Shown here: one piece after another, positions 44,744-53,450 of the stretch | Position numbering within the stretch: position 1 is the first letter of the stretch | Layout: every line of letters begins with the position of its first letter | From: Pictodentalium vernedei | Lineage: Eukaryota; Mollusca; Scaphopoda; Dentaliida; Dentaliidae | Assembly (NCBI GenBank): GCA_031216915.1 | Contig: CM062289.1 | Coordinates: 58,160,577 to 58,224,576, forward strand | Reading direction: 5' to 3' | DNA: 64,000 nt | Made by a program: the position numbers and the translations under genes | The notes under the pieces: generated by a model | Database searches by the model: none | What the model was told of the DNA's origin: nothing | Seen by the model: only the letters and a program-made list of their open reading frames with translations

Positions 44744-45475
44744 ATATTTATCATATGACTCGTCCATTTTGTTCACTTTAAAACATTTGATATTTTGTTT
44801 TCATATTAATCAGTGATAAATAAAACCTTCCGTCAATTTCATTGGTCGATTTCAAAACTAGACAAATTGATTGGCTGAACAAAATAAAACTGGGCTACAT
44901 TTTCATAATTTGCATAATTGGAGTTGGGAGCTTTCGTTGGTTGATTTCAAAACTGAACAATTTGATTGGCTAAACAAAATAAAACTGGGTCACATTTGCA
45001 TAATTTCAGTAGGGAGAATTTGCGTTATCTGTCCTATTTAGGGTGTGTTATATTGTATTAATCTTTTACCTACAAGAAAGACACCATTCATTTTTTTCTA
45101 TATTTTCACTTTTTGCTTCCAAAACATAGGTTATGATCCCTCATTGGAACGAGCTCAACGAGCTCGTTCCAATGAGGGGTCATAACCTATGTTTTGATAG
45201 CAAAAAATGGAAACTTTTAGTTATACGGGGATGTTTTTTCCAAGTGCCGTCTGCAACTCAAGTTAGGTGATGGGTTAAAAAGTCCTACTAAGTGGCTAAT
45301 TTGTGCGTAAGTGTGTCATATGATAAATAGAATATGAAATGAGTGTTTTTCTCATATAATATATATGAAACTCGTCCGAATTTTCCGTTTGGGCTCGCCA
45401 GAGGCTCGCCAAAACGGAAAATTCTTAGACTCGTTTCATAAATATTATATGAGAAAAACACTCATTCCATATCCT
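44740..45475. repeat. ~720 bp interspersed repeat R1, copy 2
   Basis: Full-length match to 28230-28950, including the paired ATTGG motifs, the embedded T2 MITE (45062-45274) and the distal inverted repeat (GAGTGTTTTTCTCATATAAT and complement). Confidence 0.7.
45062..45274. mobile_element. TTAA MITE family T2 inside repeat R1 copy 2
   Basis: TTAA is at 45058-45061 and 45275-45278. The palindrome CCTCATTGGAACGAGCTC and complement is nearly perfect at the centre. Confidence 0.72.
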
Positions 45476-45639
45476 CTGTGTATTATACGTTTCCAGACCC
45501 TTGTGGTTTTAGACTTTTAGACTCCCCAGAAAGTACCGAAACCGATACTGAACTCAAAATTTAAGTACTATCCATCATTATTGTCAAAATCTGACTTGAA
45601 ATCTCTAGGGTTTAGGCGTAAGAAAATTAAATATCTGTT

Positions 45640-46005
45640 CTGAGGTCCTTTTGGCTGCCACATGCTCTCTTTATAACCAATGTAAACTTAAATAAAAAAA
45701 AAATTAAATGATTTATGTCTGATATTTTACCCAAGTTAAAAAATTGATAAATTTGTCCCTTGAGTGCAAGAAGACTTTGCAATGCTTTAGCATTGCAAAG
45801 CCTTCTTGCTCTCAAGGGATGAAATACTAACCACCCACGCCATTCTGTAGATTATGAGGCCTAAAACATAAACCAGGAACATGAACTTTTGATGGCAGAG
45901 AAATAATTACCGAAATGAAAAATAATATAAAAAAACGCTCACCCGCATGCAATTTTACAAATAATGCCCTGAGAAACAGAAGATCTGATTTGTGTGGCCT
46001 AACCA
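45640..46005. repeat. Foldback element F1, copy 3
   Basis: It matches 8880-9240: GGTCCTTTTGGCTGCC start, central hairpin CCCTTGAGTGCAAGAAG.CT with complement at 45756-45818, and the GAAACAGAAGATCT end. It finishes ~70 bp before lectin exon c. Confidence 0.68.
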
Positions 46006-46074
46006 GAAATCTATAAAATGTAGTACACTTCACATAAGTGTAATGAAATGGAAACTCAACCTTTTTTTTTACAG

Positions 46075-46228
46075 ACTTCATATGTTAACTGGAATAATGA
46101 TGAACCTGATAACTTCTTAGATGAAGACTGCATTGTTGTGATTGGGAATCCTGCTTCAAGAAATCGTGGGAAATGGTATGACTACAGGTGTAATGGTAAT
46201 ATTGGATTTATCTGTGAAAGACCTTCAG
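46075..46228 (+). CDS. C-type lectin-like domain, exon c
   Basis: A 154 bp exon with an excellent acceptor (pyrimidine tract CTTTTTTTTTTACAG) and donor CTTCAG|GTGTGT. It starts on a codon boundary, matching the end of exon b, and ends with one base of a codon, so the whole domain is a phase 1-1 module. Residues read TSYVNWNNDEPDNFLDEDC, then VVIGNPASRNRGKWYDYRCN and GNIGFICERPSG. EPD sits where EPN (mannose type) or QPD (galactose type) occurs in sugar-binding lectins, and WYD replaces the usual WND. Cys in EDC, YRC and FIC complete the conserved disulfides. Calcium and sugar binding is possible but unproven with EPD/WYD. The phase 1 donor implies another downstream exon, not found here. Confidence 0.92.
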
Positions 46229-46763
46229 GTGTGTAAAAATAGTCTTTGTTTAAACCAGACATGCTATGCAGCCTCTAATAAAGTGAAAAGCTGGTGTTCC
46301 AGCTATTAACATAAAAACACTGTAATATTGCCACAGTGCGGTAATATTAAGAAAACTTGAAAAAACAGCATTAAATGCTAATGCTGATTCAAAACAGAAA
46401 GTAAAAGAGTGTTGATCCAGCTATGAATCCAGGCTGGGAAACAAACTGTGAATGATCGTTCAGGTTACATAAAGGTTACATCTATTGCAAAATACATTCA
46501 CTAACCGCAGGTTATGACAATGTAATCGTAATGGTACATAAATTAAATTCATTATCCTGAACAGTCTGCGAGTGAGACCTGACATTCTTTTGTGACTAAC
46601 TCGACTCAAAAAATAGTGGTTTTCATCCAGATATAAATAGAAAGGCATGCCTTTTACTTCCTAATAGACCCCACAAAAATAAATAGTGACAACTAACATG
46701 TGATTTCACGAAAGCGAGATAGCGCATTCGTTGTTGCTATTTATTTCAGTGGAAATTTTATCA
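46229..46763. other. No gene recognised (intron after exon c)
   Basis: Unique-looking AT-rich sequence between the exon c donor and the first of two T1 MITEs. No further lectin exon is visible in it. Confidence 0.5.
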
Positions 46764-46996
46764 ACCCTTTACCCAACGCAGACGATATCAAACTTTATTA
46801 TTTCAAATATAAGTTTTTTAAATTTTTCAAAAATTTCAACAAAACCATATCATGTAACACCTCATTGGAATGAGCTCGTTCCAATGAGGGGTCACATGAT
46901 ATGGTTTTGTTGAAATATTTCGAAAAATTTAATTTTTTTCCACTGATCAATTTGCATATTACGCTGGCGGATGTGAGCGATTTGTTGGGTAAAGGG
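46764..46996. mobile_element. TTAA MITE family T1, first of a tandem pair
   Basis: Left flank TCAA (46760-46763, a decayed TTAA), right flank TTAA (46997-47000), which is also the left flank of the next copy. Ends CCCTTTACCCAACGCAGACG and TTGGGTAAAGGG. Confidence 0.75.
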
Positions 46997-47000
46997 TTAA

Positions 47001-47240
47001 CCCTTTACCCAATGCAGACGATATCAAAATTTATTATTTTAAATATAATTTTTTTAAATGTTTAAAAAAATTTCAATAAAACCATATCATGTGAACCCTC
47101 ATTGGAACGAGCTCAATGAGCTCGTTCCAATGAGGGATCACATGATATGGTTTTGTTGAAATATTTTGAAAATTTAATTTTTTCAACTGCTCAATTTGCA
47201 TATTACGTGGGCGGATGCGGGTGATTCGTTAGTAAAAGGG
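47001..47240. mobile_element. TTAA MITE family T1, second of a tandem pair
   Basis: It is flanked by TTAA at 46997-47000 and 47241-47244. Its hairpin CATTGGAACGAGCTC is longer than in the first copy. It shares one TTAA with its neighbour, as if inserted into the earlier element's target duplication. Confidence 0.78.
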
Positions 47241-47244
47241 TTAA

Positions 47245-47619
47245 GACATAAATGGCATGACTCGCATATTAAAAACAGAAGGCAAAGCATCACAACAATT
47301 TTCCATAGGTTACCACCATGTTATTATGCACAACCTGCTGATGGGTTACAATATATTCCATTTGTGTGCAGGCCAGTGAACCATGAAGACATTTTTTAAA
47401 TATTCAAAGTTATTTATGGAAACAATTTCTGCAGATTACTTATATCAATAGATGTGGTCATTACTTGGTATGGAAGATTTTCTTAACAATGTCTTCAATG
47501 AGTTTGAAAACTGTTCTGGTTTGGCCATAGTGAGCAGAGTTATAGCCCTAAACTTGTCAATTTTTGTCTGTTTTCAGCTTGTTAGAGCGATAATTTGAAA
47601 AATATTAACTGCGAAAGGA
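47245..47619. other. No gene recognised
   Basis: It holds a GAGTTATAGCCCT motif near 47535, reminiscent of the GAGTTATGGCCC motif in elements E and F, so it may include a fragment of that repeat. Otherwise unassigned. Confidence 0.4.
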
Positions 47620-48485
47620 AATGATTTCGCGTGCCGAAGGCGTGCATGGACGATATGGGGGACAAGCCCCTTTTGACCCTCAGTGGCTGTATAATTTTGG
47701 TGATGTCGAGGCGTGGCAAAGGAGGAAAAGGAAGGAGGGAGAAGGTTTATCCCCTTCTTGGCTTTTTCCGGCTCTTTTTCTTAGGTGGAGGTTGGCATGG
47801 TGATGGTGATGAGGCTGGTGGAGGTATTGGTGTACGTCCTGTTAATTCCCTAGATTCCTTTATCAGTTGTTCAGTTCTGGCGGATACTTTTAGAGCATTT
47901 TGGATGATGAGGTCTATAGGATCTGTTGGCTGTTCATCTTCTTCTTCATCTGCTCCGGGGCTTTCCGATAGTGAAGGAAGAGGGGAGTGAGGGGTGGGAG
48001 GCGGTGAAAAAGCAGCTTCCAGTTCCTCCTCAGTCTCCGCTGGATGTTCCTCATCCAACTGAACCGGCTTAGGAGCCGGCAGTTGATTAGGCGTACCAGT
48101 GGGACTAGGAGGGGAACTGGCGGCTGCCTCCAGAGCCTCCACCCCCCTCACTCAACTCTTTCTTCCTATTCCGGAAAGCCTCCAAGCGCCGGGCGTCCCT
48201 GCGCTTGGTCGATGGACTCTTCTTCTTTCTCTTGTTGTTGCTCAGGACCTCGGTGCCCCTTCGGGTGAGGACCAGTGGGAGAGGGGATCCTCTCCAAAGG
48301 TGCTACCTCTCCCCGAAGAGGTTGGTGTTGATTACTTTTCAATTTCGAACTCCAGATTCAGGTGGACGCTCAAGCCTTTTTCCTGGGTAGTCCAGGAAAT
48401 AGGGCATGAGACACCCAGAGCTGAAATGGCTTTCACAAGTCTGTCTGGTAATTCCATGTCTAGCAAGGTGTTCACACTCTGAAGT
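47620..48485 (-). pseudogene. Unrecognised Pro/acidic-rich, basic-tailed protein, copy 1
   Basis: I do not recognise this family. On the minus strand three blocks are readable. From about 48470, LLDMELPDRLVKAISALGV then WTTQEKGLSVHLNLEFE, ending at a stop near 48350. In another frame, NNKRKKKSPSTKRRDARRL then EAFRNRKKELSE (about 48245-48155), a basic helix-like block. In a third frame from 48151 to 47750, VEALEAAASSPPSPTGTPNQ, an acidic stretch, DPIDLIIQNALKVSARTEQL and a basic C-terminus PPPKKKSRKKPRRG. Downstream is a GC-rich tail (GGCTTGTCCCCC, GTGCCTTCGGCACGCGAAA). The same protein and tail recur inverted at 51062-51705, so this is a repeated element, possibly a retroelement ORF. Frame changes between blocks suggest decay; introns are not excluded. 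Confidence 0.55.
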
Positions 48486-49050
48486 CAGATGTGTGCACAA
48501 GAGCCAAATGAAACAAGAGGGGAAAAAAAAATATTAATGAATTTGATTTTCTTTATAACAGCAAGCCTTTAAGGGGTGAACAAATTACATACATTACTTA
48601 CATAAGCTTTAAGCTTTCTGTGGAATCCCTCCTTTACACAGTAATCTAATCTACCTTCATTGTTTTGTGTATACTATTGTATCTGGTGTTGTTCAGAAAT
48701 TTTGTTACCCTACTGTTATTGTGAAATGTGTACACATGTCATTTAGTGAATAAATACTGTATAAACTAAATTTGACCCAGCATCAGAGATGAATAATTCT
48801 TGTCTGACAGATGAAATTCTAGTGTTTTAATGGAATATAAGTTCCAGGATAATACTTGTTCCAAAGAAATTTTGTTTTGTAATATAAGTTCCACCAAAAA
48901 ATTGGCATTAAATAATATTTTATTAAGTGTCATAAGGAAATGACCGAGATGCTGAATGCCTGAATTTTAGACAATGAAAATTTGTTGGTGTCAAATCCAT
49001 TTTTGTAGTACAGCTGCCTACACTGGCACCCAAGAGCGTGACTTCTGGTA
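48486..49050. other. No gene recognised
   Basis: AT-rich sequence between the unrecognised element and a family M MITE. A patch near 48840-48905 repeats TATAAGTTCCA-type words. No coding signal. Confidence 0.45.
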
Positions 49051-49314
49051 CAGTACGTGGAGAGTGGATTGCAACTAAATCACCCGTGGAGTGGAGATAT
49101 CACCCAAGCTATAACTTTCAAATTTTGTACATATCCAAAAAAAAAAAAAAACACAAGCAATGTTTCAGCCAATGGACCTCCGGGTTTAACCCGGAGGTCC
49201 ATTGGCTGAAACTTTGCTTGTGCTGGTTATGCTTTGCAACAAATTTGCAATTATTGCTTGGGTGGAATCTCCACTCTGCGGGTGATTTAGTGATAATACA
49301 CTCTCCACGTACTG
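49051..49314. mobile_element. TA-flanked MITE family M, full copy
   Basis: The ends CAGTACGTGGAGAGTGGATT and CACTCTCCACGTACTG are flanked by TA (49049-49050, 49315-49316). Central hairpin TTCAGCCAATGGACCTCCGG/complement (49164-49211). The TA duplication suggests a mariner or pogo-type element. Confidence 0.85.
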
Positions 49315-49914
49315 TACATGTTACAAGTGATTCTCAGGTTTAAATCTGCCGTGGGGTCTATGGGAGCAATACACAGCAGTGAAGACATCAACAGGATACA
49401 GCACACAGTACAGTCAACGTGGACTGGTTATAATCCACGCGTGGGTAGTGGTGTCCACGCATGCGTTTACCAAGTAATAAAAATCATCATCAGCACCAGC
49501 ACAATTTTAATTTATGAAGCACCGGGTTGCACCCGGTGTTTCATTAATAAAATTTGTGATGATTATTCCAATATTTAATAGAATTTCTTGGTGGAACTTT
49601 TATTACATAAAATTTCTTTTGAACAAGTATCAAGCAGGAATTTTAGTTATTGTCAGGATTGCAATTTAACACATAATAAAACTCTTCTAGGAGAAATTAA
49701 AAGTAAGACACTACATTTTGCAACATTTGTAAAAAAAAATTTGTGTCTGAAACATGTTTCATAATCATTTTTTGACAATAGGGAAATATTTCTATGGTTT
49801 TGTGTACAACATTGACGTTTTGGCCATGTGTGGACAATTTGTAATGTAATATCAATGTGGAATATTTGTTAGACAAAAGTAAATTCCATATTGGAATATT
49901 GCTTTTCATGATTA
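49315..49914. other. No gene recognised
   Basis: Includes a short palindrome GCACCGGGTTGCACCCGGTG (49519-49538). Otherwise AT-rich and unassigned. Confidence 0.45.
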
Positions 49915-50203
49915 TTATACCCCCCGCAAACAAAGTTTGGGGGGGATATATAGGAATCACCCTGTCCATCTGTCCATCCGTCTGTCCATCCTTATAAGCG
50001 CAACTCCTTCTAAACCGTTTGAAGAATTTTCATGAAACTTTACACAATGAAGAACTCCATATGAAGATGTGCATGAAGCAATATAATTCCGTTCTGACAT
50101 TTCCAAGGGGAGATAATCTAACTTATACATTTTAATGTACCAAAAAGGCTACAACAGAGGTGCGGGGGGTATCACTTTGTGAGCTTGCTCACAGTACCTC
50201 TAG
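49915..50203 (+). mobile_element. Short Helitron-like element G
   Basis: The 5' hairpin CCCCCCGCAAAC...TTTGGGGGG (49921-49945) is followed by a GTCCATCTGTCCATCCGTCT microsatellite. There is one non-repeated core (CATGAAACTTTACACAATGA), then the 3' hairpin GTGAGCTTGCTCAC (50179-50192) and CTCTAG|T. It has the same layout as elements A-F in miniature, with a clear hairpin plus CTAG end. Confidence 0.6.
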
Positions 50204-50283
50204 TTTCTTTGGGACTTTTAGTTGTGAATGCTCTTCAACTTGCTTTAATGTTTGGAATTTTTGTACAAAAAATAATTAAAATA

Positions 50284-50485
50284 CAGTAGAACCTGTCTTG
50301 AGAGGCCACCCTTTGGGTCACACAAAAGTGGTCTTTCAAAACAGGTGGTCTCTCATAACAGGTTTCAGGTTTTCTCAAATCAGTGAATAACCAACCACAA
50401 AAATTATAAAAATAAATCAGTGTTGAAAATCTTCATTGAAGATTTTCAACACTAATTTATTTTTATAATTTTTATAACAGTCCAT

Positions 50486-50517
<32 letters not shown>

Positions 50518-50518
50518 G
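50284..50518. mobile_element. pogo/Tigger-like element remnant P2
   Basis: After TA (50282-50283) it starts CAGTAGAACCTGTCTTGAGA, a typical pogo/Tigger end, with GGTGGTCTCTCATAACAGG repeats. It continues to a perfect hairpin GAAAATCTTCATTGAAGATTTTC (about 50424-50448) and an AAAT microsatellite (50486-50516). The right end is not visible. Confidence 0.6.
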
Positions 50519-50861
50519 GCCATACAAAGTAGATCTTCTGTTTCTCAGGCCATTATTTGTAAAATTGCATGCGGGCGATTAATTAAGACCTTAATTCAGT
50601 GCAGATTTGATTTTGATTTTCATGCTTGAACTGAAACAAAATGGTACATTTTGTGTTTCTCTTTATTTTTCATCCGATGATCTGTTTCAAACATGTCTTT
50701 GTATTCTAACTTCTGAACAATTGGATGTATTTAAATAATATATGAGCAAAATTTCATAGAAATCCATTGGGGGGAGGGGGGAGGATAAGGAGTATGATGC
50801 ATAAACAATCAGTTTTCGGTGGTATCTGTAGTTCTATTTAGCACAGACTCTCCAAACTTAA

Positions 50862-51026
50862 CCCTTTACCAACAAGACACTATCAAAATTTAATATTTTA
50901 AATATCACTCGTTCCAAAGTGGGAACAATGATATGGTTTTGTTGCAATATTTTGAAAAATAATATTTTTCAACTGCTGAATTTGCATATTAAGTGGAAGG
51001 ATGTGGTCGATTCATTTGGTAAATGG
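50862..51026. mobile_element. TTAA MITE family T1, shortened copy
   Basis: It is flanked by TTAA (50858-50861, 51027-51030), with ends CCCTTTACCAACAAGACAC and TTTGGTAAATGG. Most of the left hairpin arm is missing, so the palindrome is lost. Confidence 0.65.
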
Positions 51027-51061
51027 TTAATAGAATAAATGCTCTGTTTATCTCTAGAATA

Positions 51062-51705
51062 AAGGAAAGTATGGGGAGGGTTGTGGCTCAGAAAAGAAAG
51101 AGCCCGAGGCAGCCACCACTTCCCTTCCCACTCCCACAGACAGCCCCATCCAAATGCCGGCTTCCCAGCTGGTGTTGTCGGATGTGGAAGAGTGGAGACT
51201 GAGGTGGAAATGAAGCTGCCCTCTTGCCTCTTCCTGATCCCCACTCACCTCTTCCTTCTAAACCAGAATGCCAGGATGCAGATGACAGGCTGGACAACAT
51301 CATTCGGGAACAGAAGATACAAGGGGACCTTCACAAGCAAGAGTTGGACAGGAATTACCAACTATTCCTCCAACAAGTCCATGAAACCAAAAAACTAATA
51401 GATGCCAGAAACCTACAACAACAAAAGCCTCAGCAATCACCCACAACCAATCCAGACTCGGCCAGGACCAGACCCTACAAACCTCACCAATCATCATCAG
51501 GCAGCCCACCAACAACACCAACTACAACTGTCTCTCCTTCCAAACCTCCACCCCTGAAAAAGAAGCAGAAAAGACACAAGCGCCGCTAACAACCCACAAC
51601 TTCTCCTCCACGGTCTAACACTTCAAAATTCTACAGCTAAAGAGGGTCGAAAGGGGCTTGTTCCCCAAACCGTCCCTGCGTGCCTTCGGCGCGCGAAACC
51701 ATTTG
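51062..51705 (+). pseudogene. Unrecognised Pro-rich, basic-tailed protein, copy 2
   Basis: Diverged second copy of the element at 47620-48485, in inverted orientation and truncated at its 5' side. In one frame from about 51090, EPEAATTSLPTPTDSPIQMP aligns with EALEAAASSPPSPTGTPNQL of copy 1. After a one-base deletion near 51210 the main frame (to 51589) reads PDPHSPLPSKPECQDADDRL, DNIIREQKIQGDLHKQELDR, NYQLFLQQVHETKKLIDARN and a Pro/Thr/Ser-rich stretch ending KPPPLKKKQKRHKRR. The middle is a probable helix or coiled coil, absent from copy 1 in that form. The GC-rich tail GGGTCGAAAGGGGCTTGTTC and TGCCTTCGGCGCGCGAAA (51640-51700) matches copy 1. Function unknown. Confidence 0.55.
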
Positions 51706-51711
51706 ATTTTT

Positions 51712-51827
51712 TTGTGGCTCAGTAGTTACAGATTGGACTTCAAACCCAAACGTCCATGGTTCGATCCATGCTAGGGGTAACTGCATTGTGTCCTTGGGCA
51801 AGGCACCTAATCCCAATTGCCCACATG
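51712..51827 (+). mobile_element. tRNA-derived SINE, 5' part (split by H1 MITE)
   Basis: B-box-like GGTTCGATCC, then TGTCCTTGGGCAAGGCAC. It is interrupted at CCCACATG (51820-51827). The SINE resumes at 52081 with a duplicated CCCACATG. Confidence 0.75.
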
Positions 51828-52080
51828 CAAGCCTGAAAATAAGAAATTTGTCATTTGCAGAATGAGGTCCCCAGAGGGTGAATTTGCTGATGCTATCCCA
51901 TACAGTGGGTCAGTTTATCCTCTGGGTACCTCTTTTTGTTTTGCGTTGAGACCTTGATTCAGATTGATGTTCACAGAGGGTAAATTTAGTGATGCTACCC
52001 TGCTGTGCCGGGTAGCATCACCAAATTTCCCCTCTGGGGATCTCATTTTGCAGATGACAGTCTGCTTATTTTTTGGCTTG
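51828..52080. mobile_element. hAT-like MITE family H1, copy 3 inside a SINE
   Basis: The ends CAAGCCTGAAAATAAG and TTATTTTTTGGCTTG are flanked by an exact 8 bp duplication CCCACATG (51820-51827, 52081-52088). The other SINE copies show the site with a single CCCATGTG/CCCACATG-like word, giving an empty-site check. Central hairpin GATGCTACCCTGC...GGGTAGCATC. Confidence 0.9.
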
Positions 52081-52215
52081 CCCACATGGGGGTACGTTGG
52101 TGCTGTGTACTAATGCATACTGCAAGTTGACAGTTCACTTGTCTTCAGTCAATGTTAACCCTGTGTGTGGAGTTAGTACGTTGGGGAATATGGCAGTTGC
52201 CCGCCATTGCTCAGT
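52081..52215 (+). mobile_element. tRNA-derived SINE, 3' part (continuation of 51712-51827)
   Basis: It resumes CCCACATGGGGGTACG and carries the body through GGAGTTAGTACGTTGGGGA to GCTCAGTGG. The 3' tail is missing. Confidence 0.7.
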
Positions 52216-52293
52216 GGCTATTTTACTTATAATGGCATGAGTAAAATCCTGTTGCTTTTCAGGTTTGTCACACAAAGATCAAGGTTACAGTTA

Positions 52294-52455
52294 ATGAAAA
52301 CAGCACTTTTGGGTTTCCAGGTGATAACATTAGTTCTGTTTATCACAGCTGAACCAAAATTTCCAGAAAATATTGGCATATCAAAAAAAAACAAGAACTC
52401 TAATGTAATCGCACTGGGATACTATATAAACAACTCAGATGCAGTAGAGGTTTAA
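52294..52455 (+). other. Possible small ORF with signal-peptide-like start
   Basis: A 53-codon frame starts MKTALLGFQVITLVLFITAE, which has the charge, hydrophobic core and small-residue end of a secretory signal, and ends NNSDAVEV. No homologue recognised. A donor-like CCAG|GTGATA lies after MKTALLGFQ. Short length and lack of context make chance likely. Confidence 0.15.
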
Positions 52456-52629
52456 CATGGATTCTTCATTCCATCACAGAATGTTCAAGATGTGAAAAAT
52501 ACCAATAACAAAGAACCCTGAAATTGACAATAAAATAAAATAAATACTCGGCATACTACACAGATGTGATATAACAAATATGCTGGATGTGAATTCCAAA
52601 AACTGCACCGAATGCTTATCACCAAAACA

Positions 52630-52880
52630 ACCACTTTTGTTGACAAACACCAGCTGGCACACTCTGCTGGAAAGAGCTCAAAAAGATCCTTCCAGCTAAG
52701 CATAGCAATTGGTGGATGACAAGAAATCATAAACAAATGGTGTACCAAAGCACAACAATCCTGCTCGACAAACAGCAGATGGCACACCCGACAGGAAACA
52801 GCTCTGAGAGCTCATTCCAGCCGAGTGTAACAGCTGATGGATGCCAAGACACAGAACTGATGGATGCCAAGACACAGAAT
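52630..52880. repeat. Two-unit tandem repeat, ~127 bp
   Basis: GACAAACACCAGCTGGCACA (52639) and GACAAACAGCAGATGGCACA (52768) begin two diverged units. A short GATGGATGCCAAGACACAGA duplication follows at 52838-52880. This lies on the 3' side of the LINE fragment and may be part of its untranslated tail (inference). Confidence 0.6.
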
Positions 52881-52961
52881 ACGTGAAAACATAGTATGAC
52901 GTGCCAAACGATCCAGCAGCAAACGCAACTATCCAAACATTTACTTATACCTTATGTAACC

Positions 52962-53405
52962 TTATGTCTTTAGTGGACGCTGGTTGTTCACCACTATATC
53001 CACATCTTCTCTGGTGCCGATCTCGTGTATAGTTTGTACCTGATTGTCTAAATTTGACTCCACTTCGAAGGGTCTTGCCCCAGCCACCAATTCAGATTTG
53101 TAGCTTAACCTCACCTCCTGTGTCTTCCAATGCTTATCCAATCGATTTTTAAAGGTGTTGAGGTTAGCAGCATTTACTATCTCCTGTGGGAGGTTGTTCC
53201 ATGGCTTCACATTTTTTCTAACTTCAGTTCTGGGTGTGTCTTTGTAGAATTTATAGTTGTGTCCTCGTGTTCGGCAGTCATAATTTCTGGCTAGTATATT
53301 TGCAACTTCCTGGTCATAATTATTAAAAAGTTTGTAACATTCAATCATGTCACCTCTGTGACGTCGGTACTGTACTGTACTGGTACTTATAATGATAAGT
53401 ATTGT
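52962..53405 (-). pseudogene. LINE (non-LTR) reverse transcriptase, C-terminal fragment
   Basis: The minus-strand frame reads YRRHRGDMIECYKLFNNYDQ, TRGHNYKFYKDTPRTEVRKN, VKPWNNLPQEIVNAANLNTF and KNRLDKHWKTQEVRL. This is the conserved tail downstream of the RT domain in jockey/CR1-type LINEs (RRxRGDMIxxYK, TRGH, WNxLPxxxVxAxxLNxFKxRLDKHW). The usual aromatic-rich link before VKPWN (FFSQRV or similar) is missing, a small in-frame deletion. The catalytic domain and endonuclease are absent, as expected for a 5'-truncated insertion. Confidence 0.85.
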
Positions 53406-53450
53406 CGTCACCAAAAACACAAGAATAGGTGACACACAAGTATGCCCCAA

